A stretch of DNA of 64,000 nt from Onchocerca volvulus (lineage: Eukaryota > Nematoda > Chromadorea > Rhabditida > Onchocercidae). The notes beneath the pieces were generated by a model. The model saw nothing but the letters and a program-made list of their open reading frames with translations. It ran no database searches and was not told where the DNA came from. Both the position numbers and the translations under genes were made by a program. The DNA lies in assembly GCA_000499405.2 (NCBI GenBank), contig HG738138.1:14633208-14697207 (forward strand), read 5' to 3'. Positions within the stretch are counted from its first letter, which is position 1, and every line of letters starts with the position of its first letter. Below, piece after piece: positions 41,441 to 54,779 of the stretch.

Positions 41441-42478
41441 CCCATTTCATTTAATATTTATCTATCTCAACCGTATTTTCTCTCTTTCTCTTTCTTTTCC
41501 TCTTTCTAATTCAAATTTCACACTTTTCCTAATAGTATTAATAGTTAGTAAAATAACTAAATCTCGAGATTGACTTTATTCCTATGAAATCAATGAAAGT
41601 TGTTTATTGCAAAATTTGAGTAAACAATTTATTCTATCCCATCCAATTTCATCACATTTCATTCAACCAACTTGCTATTATCCCATTTCATCCTGTCTTA
41701 TTTTCATTTTATCGATAATCAAAATGTGGTCAGAAAAGATAAGAAAAAAGTAGTAACAAGAATGCTATAAATAGTAGCAGAAAAAAAAAGAAAGCCAACT
41801 TTATTACATTATTAATTGTAAATTTACTAACTGGAAATATTTTAGAATGTTACCAAATTCACTAGTTAAGATTTAATTAGAATTTCACACTAGAATTTTA
41901 AATGATACTTATTAAGCTTGAAGCAATTCGGTACAAGTTTTTATCTTAAAAAATATTAATCTAAATTTATCATTTTTGCTTATTTCAGGTACACTTTTTC
42001 TTTCAATATATCTTTGAAAAATTTTTTTGATTTAACTTTTCGAATAAAGTTTAAGTTTTTAAAAAATTTAGAAATTTCTAAAATTTTAAAGTTGCATCTT
42101 TTTTTTTTTTTGATAACATAAAGATAGGTTTCATTCAAAAAAAGAAATATTTTTTGATTCAAAATTGATTTGAATATTTGAAATAATATAAAATATCATA
42201 TCTATGCTAACCTGAAATTTAAAAGATTTCATATATTTAATAAATTAATATGGCGAAAAAATTTTTTGTGGCAAAATGAAATGAGATTTATAGAATTTGC
42301 TAAAATGACTAAAAATTTTATTTTTCAAATATTCATTTCAATAAGAATAATAAAAAATTTGCTTTACTAAACTCAAGAGTTCAAAAAAAATATATAACTA
42401 CCAAAGAATTGGAATGAGTATAAAAAAAAGGCAATACGTTCCGGAAGTATGGAATATTTATGTTTTTGTTACCGTGGA

Positions 42479-42515
42479 AAACGTTTGACCTCTCAGTTTG
42501 ACCTCTCAGTTGTAT
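42479..42515 (+). repeat. Short tandem repeat, GTTTGACCTCTCA twice
   Basis: The 13-base unit GTTTGACCTCTCA is repeated directly. It is small, but its composition is unlike the surrounding DNA. Confidence 0.85.
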
Positions 42516-42689
42516 CTCATCTCATCAACACCTGTGAGTACTTCAATATCACCTATTCATTCATTTGCATAGCTTTATCACTCTTATATTTACGTTCTCT
42601 TCCTCATTCCAACCTTTTTCCAACCTTTTTTTTTTTACCTAAATATGAATGCAGGAAGATATGCACTTAACCTCGAAGGGTACAGGACG

Positions 42690-42960
42690 GAAATAAAACA
42701 AGATAAAATAAAAGCAACCGGATGGCGATGAATAGAAGATTCATTTTCCGGGAATCAAGGTTTCACGAGATTTTTATTCAAGTTTTGATATAAAATGCAT
42801 CGATTGATTGGTTCAAATACAGGTACTCAAAGGAAATAGAACAGAAATGAAAAAGAGATAAAATGATGATAACATGAAAGTGATAAATAAAGGAGTCGAT
42901 TTCTGAGAATTAAGATTTCATGAGATTTTTAATCAAATCCTGATATGGATCAATGTGTTC
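42690..42960 (+). repeat. Diverged tandem duplication, about 153-bp period
   Basis: GGGAATCAAGGTTTCACGAG followed by ATTTTTATTCAAG-TT-TGATAT near 42750-42790 is matched by TGAGAATTAAGATTTCATGAG and ATTTTTAATCAAATCCTGATAT near 42903-42945. CGAT-GATTGGTT is matched by GTTCATTGGTT. The offset is close to 153 bases. Confidence 0.75.
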
Positions 42961-43754
42961 ATTGGTTAATCTTGAATTCTATTATGATTGTATTTTGATG
43001 GATCTAATAAACGATGATTGAGTAATTAATTATTCAAGTCTTATTTGGCTATATCGATTAAAAAAAATAGAATAAAAAACAATGTAAAAAAATGGAAGAA
43101 AAAAATTTGTGGATTATTTTTATTTAATTCAATTTTAAGGCCAAAAAATTAGCATATGCTTTATTCAATTTATCATATCTAAAGACATGATAATAGTTCG
43201 TATCATTTATCAACAATTTAACAAACTTTCCTATGCAAATATTAAAAAATTTTTATTTTTATTATTTAAATTTATATAATTCAAAATGAAATGTTTAAAG
43301 TATAAAAAATAAAACATTAAAATAATCGACGCATTAGATAAAGATAATTAAATTATTAAATAAAATAAGCGAAAATAATTGAAATACTAAATAAGTTAAA
43401 TAGAATAATTAGTGCCAAAAAAGTAAGAGTATTTAAAAGATAATTCAGTTTATTTATGATAGCAAGTGCATTGCAAAAAATATTTATTATCATTAATGGA
43501 CTGAATTATCTTTTGAATAATCAGTACAATTTTTGATTATCATAAATGTGTTGAATTGTCATTTAAAAAGTCTCATTAATCTCATTAAATGCGGTATTTT
43601 GCGATAGTTTATGGATGAGATGAAAAGGAACTTTGTTTGAGCACTTTGTTACGGTTATTGGAAATTGTATTTGAGCCATATTTAGTAGGCTCAAATGTGT
43701 ATGTTTTATTTACTGAAAGGATTAGCAAATTGCCGCAAAAGTATATCTTTTCTC

Positions 43755-43786
43755 TCCCCCGCATTTCCCCGCTTTATATCCCCCGC
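43755..43786 (+). repeat. CCCCGC cluster A
   Basis: Three CCCCGC motifs lie within 32 bases: CCCCCGC, TTTCCCCGCT and TATCCCCCGC. The last two recur in the same order and spacing class at 47444-47466. In AT-rich DNA this is a strong compositional outlier. Confidence 0.7.
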
Positions 43787-46003
43787 CTAGTCAACATGAC
43801 AAAGTTTTGAGGAGTCAAGAGCTTACCAAAAATTATTTACTCACTTGCTAAGTTTGATGGAAAATGAAACGGAAAAATTACAATCGCCTGATTGTATTAT
43901 TCAAATAAATTTAAATATAATTTTGATGTACAGTTTGAATTTAAATTTGCAACAGAAGAACGATTAATGTTATTATAATTCTGTACGACAATAATTTTAC
44001 AATACAAAAATTGCTGTTTTTTTTTTTTAAGTAAGATTTTAAAAAATTTAATTTCAAATTTAAAACAGAGGAAAATTCCGTATTTTTCCATTTTATTCTA
44101 AATTTTTAAATTTCACTTTTGGAAAGTTTTATTTGTGCCAAAAATTAACAGATAGAATTTTTCCTCCATTACAAATTTCAAATTAAATTTTTAATTTTAA
44201 TTTAAAATTTTTAATTTACTCATTCAAATTGAACAAAATGGTTTAATGGTACGTTTTACAGGATAAAAATTAAAGTAATTTAACAATATTAACTGAAAAT
44301 AAATGGCACTGTGTAGTCGAAGAGTTTTAATAATACCATTTTATTTGCTGGATTACATCATTATAATTAGCCAATTATATTTAGTTATCATCATATAATT
44401 CAATTCGCAGATTCATTTATTTCTATGTGCTGTCTGCAACAATTTCAAATTCATCATGAAATTTTTCATAGTTTTTTTGGTTCTCAAAAAAAAAAATTTA
44501 AGAAGTTTAGAGCACAACTTTATTAAACTATAAAATATACAAACAAACTGATGCAAATTGTTACTATAAACAAATTATTTCTTGATTTTATACTATCTTT
44601 ATAACTTTATTTTAAAAATAGAAGTTTGAAATTTATTTCTTCTAATTCCTAAATGTTTTTTAATTTTAATCCTTTTTCTCCTTAAAAAAAGAAGTGAAAA
44701 AAAGAATTCTAGTATTATGAGCAAAAAATAGCATTTATTTGAAATCTAAAATCAAACTTTTGCTTTTCATTTTTTTATTAAATCAATGAATAAATAAGCT
44801 ATCCTGGCTAATAAATTAAATAAATGAACTGCTGTAAAAAACAATAATAACCAAATTAATAAAAAAAAAAAAAAAAGAATTTTTATTTAATAATCAATAA
44901 ATAAACGAGAAAAATAGTAACTGTTAATAGAAAAGAACGATTTTTGATCTTTCGATGTCTCTATCCATTCATTTAATTAGCAAACAAATGATAGTTAATC
45001 AGTCTAACATCAAAAGATTTCCATTATTTGTCATTTTTGCACAAATCTTTTCGCTCATCTCCACCACTTCTAGTATTGAATTGATGGGAAAGTAGTAAGC
45101 AATCTTTTGGTATCCTTAAACTGGTTCAAATTACATTTCTCCTTTCAGACAAATTCAAATATGCCGCCGCCTTGTTTTGATGACCTTCTCCATCAATATT
45201 ACAATCATCCATTTCATTTAGCGGACATAAGATGGACATTCTCATCATATATCAATATACAAATTAGGTATTAAGTATATAAATCAGGTATTTAAAGCAA
45301 TATTTCCTTGAATATTTTTCATTTATCGTATAGCTTAAATTTCGTTCCAATATAGCTTTTTTTAGGATCAGTCTATTTTTCGAATTTTATCTTATCGTCG
45401 ACAAACTTAACAGCATGTTTTTATTGGATTTTATCATATTAGCGATAAATTTTGTGTGGCATAATTGCAATTTATATTCAGGAAATATTTTATTTAAAAG
45501 TTTTTATCATTACAAAACTTTTTATTAATAAATGTAGATGGAAAAATATCAATTACTGAAATTTTTTCTTGTATTTGTTTTCTAAATAACAAATTGGTGC
45601 AATAGTTTGATTTATATCTTTTATTTCTGCTTTTATTTAGTTTTTTCAGTTTCAAAATTTACATTTAGCAATAATTTCATTTTACTTTAAATTTTGTCCC
45701 TCTTAAATTTTGTCATTAAAAAAAGAAAGAAAAAATGCCAATCATTAAAATATTCCTTTGCGTCTTTATTCCCATAACAAATGGGTCAAATGAAAAGTTG
45801 ATTTTGTAAAATTAAACTTGTCGATAAACGTGAAATACTTTTTCCCATATTGATTCAAATGAAATGAATAAATGGACATGTAAAGGAACAAAAAGATTCG
45901 TTCAAATAGATAAAATATGCTGAATAATTGATGATGGTTAAGTGAAGTTGAAAGTTGAAGTGATCTGAAGTGGTAGCAATTAAAATGCTGCTAAAATCAG
46001 TCA

Positions 46004-46124
46004 TGAATGAATGAATAAAATGCATGAATGAATGAATGAACGAATGAATGAATGAATGAATGAATGAATGAATGAATGAATGAATGAATGAGTGAATGAA
46101 TGAATTGATTGAATGAATGAATAA
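46004..46124 (+). repeat. GAAT tetranucleotide microsatellite
   Basis: About 25 GAAT units with few interruptions. It translates as an Ile-His-Ser-Phe repeat on the minus strand, which is an artefact. Confidence 0.95.
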
Positions 46125-47409
46125 TTAAATATGTTATATTATGAAATGAATGAAAAGGAATGTGCGCATCATATAATTTGGAACGAAAATATACATACAT
46201 TTCAATGATTACTTTCACACCCATTTTGTAATAGTTAATAATCGTAATAATGATAAAAATAACAGTAATCATAATAACAATAATAACGATAACAACTGGA
46301 ACATATGGTTATGACTAAATAAATTACGGTAGTCGCATTCTTTCATTTTTGCCAATTCTAAGGCATAAATAAATTACTATTAATTAGAATGTATATAACA
46401 TTTGGAATTGGGAACAAAATATTGAAAAGTAGAAATGAAATGGATATTTGGAAATAAACAAATAGTAAAAATGAAACAATGCAAGAAAGTAAGAAAACAA
46501 ATATTTTTATTTGCTGATGTCAAAATTTTTGATAATTGGAAAAATACTGGTCAATTAAGAAATAAAATAAATCTAAAATTTAAAATAGCAGAAGGTAGAA
46601 AATGTTAATATCAAAAAAACGAAGAAAAAGAAAAAAAAATGATGAATAAGAAAAATTATATTTTCAAACAAGCTAACCAATATTTTTGAATCGATTAAAT
46701 TTCAACTTTTATTTGGAATGAATATTAATGAATTCAATAACGATGTATTATCATTTATGAAAAGCTTACATTTCAAACATTTGCAAGCTTCAAATGAATT
46801 AATAACCACAAAAGTTTATAAATGAATTCATACGGCATAATATGACATATCTCAAAAATGAAATAAAAAAATAAAAATATTTGAAGGAGATGAAAAAATT
46901 CGAATTCCATTCATTTCCATACTATTGTTAGAAATTTGACTTCATCATTAGTAAATATTTTCAGAAATTAAATAAAAATTCTCGTTTTTTTTGGCTTTTT
47001 TTTCTTCCATTTTTTGCTTGTGCAGCTTATTAATGACTTCAAAATATTCGTTAGAAAAAGGAAAAAGTTTTCGTCAACTTTTAAATTATTTTGAAAAATG
47101 TCTAATTTTTTCTTTTAACATAAAAAATCTGATTCAACAAATTAAATTCTGGATATAAGTTCTTTTTTTTGCCAAACATTCTTTTAATCCTTTAAAAATT
47201 TCGATTAGCATAATCTTGAAAAGAGAAAAAAAGAGAGAAGAAAAGAAATTTTAAATCAAAGCAAAAATTTCCATCAATAGATTACGGTACATCGTTAAGT
47301 GCTCACTTTAGTGGGCTGCAATGCTCCATATTTGGAAGTAATTTTAAGTTTTATTGAAGGAAAAAGATGAGTATGAAATCATTTGTGTACATCATTATTA
47401 TTTCTGTCT

Positions 47410-47466
47410 TTCCCCGCTTCTCAAATCTCCTCAAGCTTTTTCCCCGCTCTTCCTCCTATCCCCCGC
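47410..47466 (+). repeat. CCCCGC cluster B
   Basis: Three motifs, TTTCCCCGCT twice and TATCCCCCGC, are arranged like cluster A; an inverted copy GCGGGGA lies at 47777-47783. The 134-codon frame across this region is read through this repeat and purine-rich DNA and is not taken as a gene. Confidence 0.7.
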
Positions 47467-49099
47467 GTCATTTGTCCTCCATTTAAAAATTTAAACTTGA
47501 GGAGGGAAAAACAACAACAAATAACTCTGCATGTTACCCCGGTAATTTTTAGCCTATTTGGGTTATTGAAGTGGTCTCTTTTGAATGGAAAAAAGACGGG
47601 GCCAGGGAGGGAGGGAAGAAATAATTCGATATTTTCAAGTGGTAAGAAGGAGGGAAAAGGGAAAAATCCTGATAAGAGAGGGAAAAATGATTCGATATAT
47701 ATTCCTATCTGTATTTGTTCAAGTGGTTTTCCAGGAATGGATTTTTATGTTTTGCTCAAGTGGGCCCATGAAATGAGCGGGGAATGATTGAAAATAAAAA
47801 AAAAAGAAAAAGATGATTAGTTAATAAATTGATTGATGAACAGAAGAAGGGAATATGAATGAAAGAAACGACAGATGTTCATAAAGTGGCTTTTTTTCAT
47901 TCTTCTTATTTTCTTCATCTTCATTTTTTTTTCTACAAATCTTGATAATAATAATAATAATAATTTAATTAATAGTAGTGATAATGATAATAATAATTAT
48001 TATTATAGGGAAAGTCCTATCACTTTAAAAATAAAAATTAAAGATTATTTTTTTTTTCTATTTTAGAACTCAACATCATCAATAAAAAATACTTGGAATT
48101 TCTTGAAGTATTCAGAAATAAAAATGGCAAAATTTGATGGGAAAAGAAACTGCAAAAAAAAATTTTTATTATATTATAATTACGACCTTAATTTTGAAAT
48201 TTTCAAGCACTTTTTTTTCGAATTAGTTAACAATAAAAAAGAATGGAAAAGTTGAAACTACTTATCACAGATTTATAAAAAAAAACTTCAAAATTAAGAC
48301 TGAACTTATAGTACAAAATTTTTATTAAACTTATTTGTGAATGTAAAATATTTCAATCAATAAATGTTTGTGAAATTAATTGAAATTGAAAAAGATTACT
48401 ATTAATAATCAGGAATAAGATATTGGTAAAACTAATAGTAGCAAACCCAGACAAAGAATAAAAACAAAAAAGTAACATTCCAGTCATGCCATACATTGAT
48501 TTATTAGTCAATCAACATAATTCTTCCGCTTTAATTTTATTTAACCAATTGGCTAAATATAATAAATAGTAATATCTTATCATTTGAAGTAAGTAACTAA
48601 TATAAATAAACGATATTGTCATTATAATCTTTAGATACCGATTAAATTAAAAGTAAATAAATAATGTGAACAACATACTATCATTATCATATTTAGTTGA
48701 TTGATTAAGCAAAGCTTAGAAAGTTTTAATGATATGCAATATCACATTTACCGATTCATTTACATGTATTTTATTTATTTTTATACATATACGTATTTTT
48801 GATTTACTTTTCCTATGTTTTGGCTTATTTTCTTACCATTTATTTGCTTGCTTTTATATTTTTCGTCACTTTTCATTAAACAAAAAATTTTATCAACAAA
48901 AATTTAGCTTATAAAATGTAATATAACAGAGATTAGAAAGAAAACAAAGACTTACTTTAAGTCATTTTTTGTTTTAAAAAAAAAAAAAGAAAAAACTTAT
49001 TTTTATCATTATTTTATTAAATATGAATAATAGAAAAGCAAAAAAGAAAAAAAAAACGAAAAATGTGTGAAAAATTTCTCAAGCAAACATATAGAAGTT

Positions 49100-49262
49100 G
49101 TCGAAAAGCAAAGAGGACTGCACTGCAAGTATGAATTTGTACAGGCAATTTTATATGATTTGTCCGAAGAGGTGAGGATGTACTTGAAGCTTGAAGTTGA
49201 ACCTGAATTGCCATCTCGGGACTTTTCATAAATGATACTTGTGGAGAATACGTTTCACACAA
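49100..49262 (-). pseudogene. Coding-like minus-strand patch, unidentified
   Basis: The minus strand is open across this interval and reads VSFMKSPEMAIQVQLQASST and then Ser/Pro/Thr/His-rich residues before turning into Phe-rich low complexity. The balanced amino-acid use is unusual for this region. No domain, start context or partner exon is convincing, so it may be an exon of a missed gene, a fragment, or chance. Confidence 0.2.
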
Positions 49263-51738
49263 TTATCCTTTTTGCCTTCTTCTATCAAATCAACGAAAAC
49301 AGACTTAACAGTAGTGGTACAAGAGTTGAAGAGAAGAATCTATAAGCAGCTTCTTCAACCCTACTCAAAAAAATGAAAAATAAAAGAAATTCCGAAGTAC
49401 TGCAGTACTGTGCAAAGTGAGAGATTGTCATCATCTATTCAAATTATCCATCCATTTGTCATCCGATGGAATTAAATCAACAGCAATTTTTAATTGAAAC
49501 TGAACAAGCTCTTAATATATCAGTTTGATCATCTTCAATCAATGCTGTCATTTAAACGAATCATTTATCAATTATTATTTTGAAAATTATCAGCAGCGAT
49601 GATAATATTAGAATAATTGTAAAGCTTTTCAATGCATCATTACTCTCGAGAAATCTTATAAAAATTTTCTTTTTGAGAAAATTCCTATAAAACTTCTCGA
49701 CAGTATCATCTTTTTTTAAACGTATATATATGTATTCGATATTTTAATCTTTAGTAGTATAAAACATCTTTCACAATTTCTTGACAGTAAAATCGTTTTG
49801 TTCAATTCAATTCATTATTGATTAGACAAAGTTCATTAATAGAATCAATCATCTAGATTTATCCCTTTTTTTGAAAGTAGGGAGGAGAAAAGGATTAAAT
49901 GTGACAGAAATTTAATTATAGTTAATTATTTATATATTATGCAATAATACTTTAAACTAATATAAACAATCTGACTTCAAAGAACTTTTTTATTTTATTT
50001 ACTTTTTTTGAGCTAAATGTAAACTTTTTCCTGAATTTAATTAAATTTTCACCAAACCTTTTGCGTTGTAATATTTAAGAATCATTATACGACGAGCAAA
50101 CTTATGAACGATTATGTGATAAGCAAATTTGAATTATCATAATTCTATCCGATTCTTCTAAATCAAATAATATCCCAACTTGAACTTTTCGATCACCTAT
50201 AATATTATTTTCCAGACAATACAGTCACTTCCCAGAAAGACAAATTAATCTCGTAAAAAATTATTGACCCCAAGATTGATACACCAGTTAAGCCGAAAAT
50301 CTAACAAATCATTCATGATGGTTTCATTTTTTTTGATTTGGATTTGGCCAATACGTGTTTTCTTAAGTGAAAACAAACGTAAATGAGGTGAAAACTGATT
50401 ATGCTTCGTAATCTAATCTCCTACTTTTAGACTTCATTCAAGTTCGAGAATAAGAGAAATAGCTCAAATTTGAAGGATGAGAAGGAATGAAAAAAAAAGG
50501 AGGAAGAAATGTCAACCTTGACAGGTAGACAGAGTAGAAGTTTCGTATCAGATTACTAAAAATGTGATTGGAAAAGATGTGAAAATGAAGGTGACACTTC
50601 ACGTTCTACTGAAGGACTTGAGCTGTTGTTATCGAAGAGAAGTTTTTGTGTAAACATATGAAGATCTCAACCTTATGACAAGTGTCATCATACTTAAACG
50701 AATATCTTCTAAACTAAAGAAATATTGAATAATATGAAGTTAAGGGACAGTTCATCAGGATTATGAATATCATATATATATATACAAATGAATTGTAGTA
50801 AAAACAATCTTTTATTCATAATTTTTTTTTTTGCGAAAAGTTGATGTGGCTTAATAAACGAATAAAGTAATCAGTTCATTTCCTATTCGAAATAAAAATA
50901 ATGTTAAAATGTTGAAGAAAAAATGAAAAAAAAAAAGAATAGATCAATATAGAAAACATGTAAAAATAAACAATTTTTTAAAAAGAAAAAAACAAATCAT
51001 CATGGGAAATTTACAGCATTTAATCTGATAATTTCCAAAGAAAAAAAACATTCCAAAAAATATTACAATAAATTGCAAAAAAAGATCAATGGAATGTATG
51101 ATATTGCAAAGGTAAAAATGAACATGAACATGAAAAATACCCCGTTAATCATTCAAATTAAGGCAATAAAATAAAGCAATACATAACTGTAACATGCAAT
51201 GCATTGTTACCAACTACCAGTTTATTTTTCTGATTTGAAACAAAAATCACCAGGTTTCGTTTTGGCATCTAAGTCAGGAACGTAAAGAAACAAGAATAAA
51301 AAGCCTGGGATTAAAAAATTGCCCACAAGAAAAGTTCGTAATAATCATGTTCAACATAAATTTTACGTCACGACAACAGCAGATTTAGGCAATCAATATT
51401 TTTTGCAGCTTAATTGTTTCTAAAACAATAATCTAAAAACTTATTTCCTTACTAGTATGTTTCCATTCCATCAAGGATATCATTTGCTTTTCTTAACTCA
51501 TTAAATCTATGCATAAATAAAATTTTATCATACAAGTGTTCTAAATTGAGATTAAATTGAGATTTTATCTCTTTAATTATGTTATTGCGATTACTTACTT
51601 ATTCGTCGTCTAAATTAATTCAATGCATACAATAAAACTGGTAATTAGTAAAAGTGTCGGAAAAGCCGACATAAAATTTCATAGAAATCCCATATTTTCT
51701 GAGTTATTCTATTTCCATCTAATTTCGTTTTCATCCAG

Positions 51739-54700
51739 TCAGTGTCCAAGCAAAATTGCTTCTGCCACTTCACGATTCAGATCTGCAATTGATAACTTTT
51801 GACCAAAAAACTGAACCTGCAAAAAATTAAAAAAAAAAAAGAAAAATCTGAATTATTTGATAAGGAATGCTGACTGAAAAATAATAATTTTCTGAAAATA
51901 TAATTAATAATTAACTCAAATTACCTATTATGAAAAGATTTGAATTACTTTATTTATATATAATGAAACACATTTTCTTTAATTGAGGTGTAGAAAAAAA
52001 AAAAAACATAAAAAGCAGTGCCTCGTGAATTCAGATAAAGAAATACATGATGCAATTCATACAAAATAAACAATGCAAATCACAATAATATTCGTAAGCA
52101 TTTACTTGTTTTTCTCTCAAGAACAAGAGTGTTTCTCGAGAATAAGTTCTTCGTTTACTCGGCGGTTTGTAATCACAAAGATCTTTGTTAGCAAGGATTT
52201 TAGCAATTTCACTCGATCCTTAATAAACTTTGATTTTATTAATGAATTTCATATATTCAAGAGAATCGAAAATTCTGTGTTTAACTTTAATTTTTAAACC
52301 ATTACCATTTAAGCTAAATGCTCTAACAAGAGCAATAGCACCTTGGAAGCTTACAACTAATATTAACAAGTGATCAATACTTTCCAAAAGACAGGAAGCA
52401 TTTTGCGCAAATGTTGACGTTGGATTAGTAATCCCGTACAGCGTGCATGGAACAGCCTAAAGATATGGACATAAATCAAATATTCAGAGAATAACTCATT
52501 TCAACTTATATATCTTATAAGTAATACGATGAATCAACCCCATATTGCAACTGCACGTAATTATTAATTTCACGTTTTTTTTGTGGAGCAGAGATATCAA
52601 TAACCTATATCTTATATAACGAATCTTACAGAAACATTAAAAGCAATTAAAAACACAGTGCTAAACTCGGATAATCTTTTTTTGGAAAAACTCCTTTATG
52701 ACTACGAATCCTGAATTCTAATATTTTTCAACCTAATTAGAATCTAAAATTAACTAGTATACTATCGAGAAACAAGTAATTAATTCAAGGCTTCTGAAAT
52801 ATGAAACTCACTCTAGCTGGTATGGATGCCAAATAATCACTGATAACTTTTAAATCGCTCATTTGCACCACTAATGTTTGCCCCAAATCCAATGCGTAGA
52901 TACGAATTTTTTTGTCATTCAATTCTTCTAGTACGCGACATCGAAGTGGTACCTGACCTGCCTTGTTTGGTGCTGCAACCAGCAGTTCATTCTCCTACAA
53001 AATATGAGTCAATAATACATATTTGAAAATTTCATAAAAGTCTATAAAATTTCATAATCGAGATCTCATAATTTTCATGAGATCTTTAACAATTAATAGA
53101 GCCATATACTGCTGAAGAAAAAACGCATTGCAAAAAGTTGATAATATGAAATTTACATGCAATAAGATCCAATCTAGTAAACAAAATAAAAAATAAAAAA
53201 TTACACTTAAGAAAAAAAATGAAAACTACCAAAATTAATTAGCTATACAGTTCAGCAGCGTCTCTTTATATTGTAAGAATATGAACCTGATAAGAACCAG
53301 TATATATGAAAATATAAAATAAACTAAAAGAACTATTAAACTCATAAAGAAAAATTACTTACGACAACATATGTCACTTGAGCTGCACGTTTGAAATGAG
53401 CTACAAGATTACTGTCCAAATCTCTATTGGTAATTATTAGATTTTCTGCTTCGCATTCATGAGTTTCGGTAGTAACATAAAATAACATTGGCCAATGCAA
53501 AAACTTTGCAATTGGTTTAACAAGTTCAATCTAAAAATCAGTAAGTTTCATCAACCTCCAGAACTTCGAATTTTTCCAATTTAAATCAGAAATCCGCTTA
53601 AATTTCACGTAAAACTACATCAAAATACATCTCACTTTCAGAATTACATTTCCTGTCTTTCTCCAATCTCTGTTAAAGAATTTATTAATACAAATTATTA
53701 TTGAATTTAAATTCTTCAGAAAATAAAAAAAAAGCAAAAAAGAAAAAAGAAAAAAAAAACCTGCAATGGCTTTCCCACTGGTAAGTACGCATGTCGATGA
53801 AGACGGTCATTATAAATAATCGATTTACGAATCATTCCACCTGTTAAACCCAGTTCCACTCTATCAGTGGAAAAATAACTGAAACAGATTTTAATATGAA
53901 CGATAAGAAAAAACTTTTTTATTCTCTGATTTAATTAAATGCTAAATATAAACTAGAATTTAAAAATCTATGGAACGATTATGTATCATGATTGTCATTT
54001 GATATTATCCTATGATGTGGTAACTAATAACTAGCCTCTTCATTCTTTCCGCTTCCTTATTAATAGCTGTTAATAGTTCTGTTTTCGAACTTGCATCCCC
54101 TTTCTGTTTTACAAATTGAATCTAAAAAAAATCAGTCAGCATGATAGTAAAAGAATAATTCTTCCAAAAAAAGTGAATTTTAAAAACTTGATTAAATCTC
54201 CTTCTCTTTTTCTTTTCTTTCAAATTAAACATACCTTGAGCGGTTTTGACAATTCTGGTAACTGTATTTCGCCATCGTTATTAGCTGTTGCTGTGATAAC
54301 CGAATTCGCATCAGCAACTGTCATCATATAAACAAATCTTAATAAAATACAACAATATTTACTAATCAAATAATAACAATAATGTAATTGATGAAATACT
54401 TATCTATGACCAAACTACCCACTTTTATTTTAAGAATTTATTTGATATATAAACTTAAATTAGAATGACATACGCGCATGTTAATGAATCTTCGTGTTTT
54501 TTCAAAATTTTGATGTTGTCAATTCGTCCGAATCGCCGAAATATATTAAGAAGCTTCCACTGAAAAGTTTTAAAAAAATGGTTAGAGATCAATAATAAAA
54601 AAAAAAGAAAAAAAAATCAGAAGACATATCAACAGTACCTTATCCCATGTTCCCGGTATATTTTGAACGTAAAGTGTTCGATCTTCCGATGTACCCACCT

Positions 54701-54779
54701 GAGGCAAATGCAAATCTGATTGTTTCAATTTTCCGCAATCAGCTGCAGTTGTCGAACGTTTTTCTCCGTGAAATTGCAT
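51739..54779 (-). CDS. RRM and Tudor domain protein (9 exons)
   Basis: Exons in transcript order are 54779-54639, 54559-54474, 54337-54235, 54121-54036, 53878-53761, 53530-53363, 52994-52812, 52456-52355 and 51816-51739, giving 1065 nt or 354 residues with phase kept throughout. Residues 34-103 form an RNA recognition motif, with RNP2-like LYVQNIP at 36-42 and RNP1-like SLTCAFVYM at 72-80. Residues about 235-354 form a Tudor domain: an RCRVLEE strand, YALDLGQT in place of the usual DYG, then AVPCTLYGI and a final DLNREVAEAIL. Tudor domains bind methylated arginine or lysine, and RRM-Tudor pairs as in vertebrate TDRD10 are linked to RNA granules. A role in germ granules or small-RNA pathways is inferred. 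The start used is 18 bases after a possible acceptor (AG at 54799-54798). A longer start at 54842 would add a hydrophobic stretch and is less likely. No gene name is assigned. Confidence 0.85.
53879..54035 (-). other. Non-canonical GC-AG intron 4 of the RRM-Tudor gene
   Basis: The upstream exon ends AAGAG followed by GCTAGT; the downstream exon begins after a perfect CTGTTTCAG acceptor. Only a cut at this GC leaves the two bases needed to keep frame (Lys-Ser-Tyr-Phe). No GT in the upstream exon has the right phase. The alternative is a poor AAAAAG acceptor further upstream, which would insert a short hydrophobic piece. Confidence 0.5.

Larger units (their letters stand above)
36755..51738. 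other. 15-kb stretch without a confident gene
   Basis: Between the NK2 3' end and the RRM-Tudor 3' end I find no exon chain with matching phases. It holds ATC-rich microsatellites (41270-41430), a tandem duplication at 42690-42960, two CCCCGC clusters (43755-43786 and 47410-47466), a GAAT array (46004-46124) and homopolymer runs. A coding-like minus-strand patch at 49120-49260 is described separately. The rest is AT-rich DNA in which I see nothing. Confidence 0.5.

Noticed and set aside
45997..46272. Repetitive array as a possible CRISPR or coding repeat
   Set aside because: It is a simple GAAT tetranucleotide array with no spacers; the IHSF protein repeat is an artefact.
47383..47787. 134-codon plus-strand frame, one of the longest single frames in the window
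   Set aside because: It spans the CCCCGC cluster and purine-rich repeats, changes composition abruptly, and has no recognisable domain or splice context.
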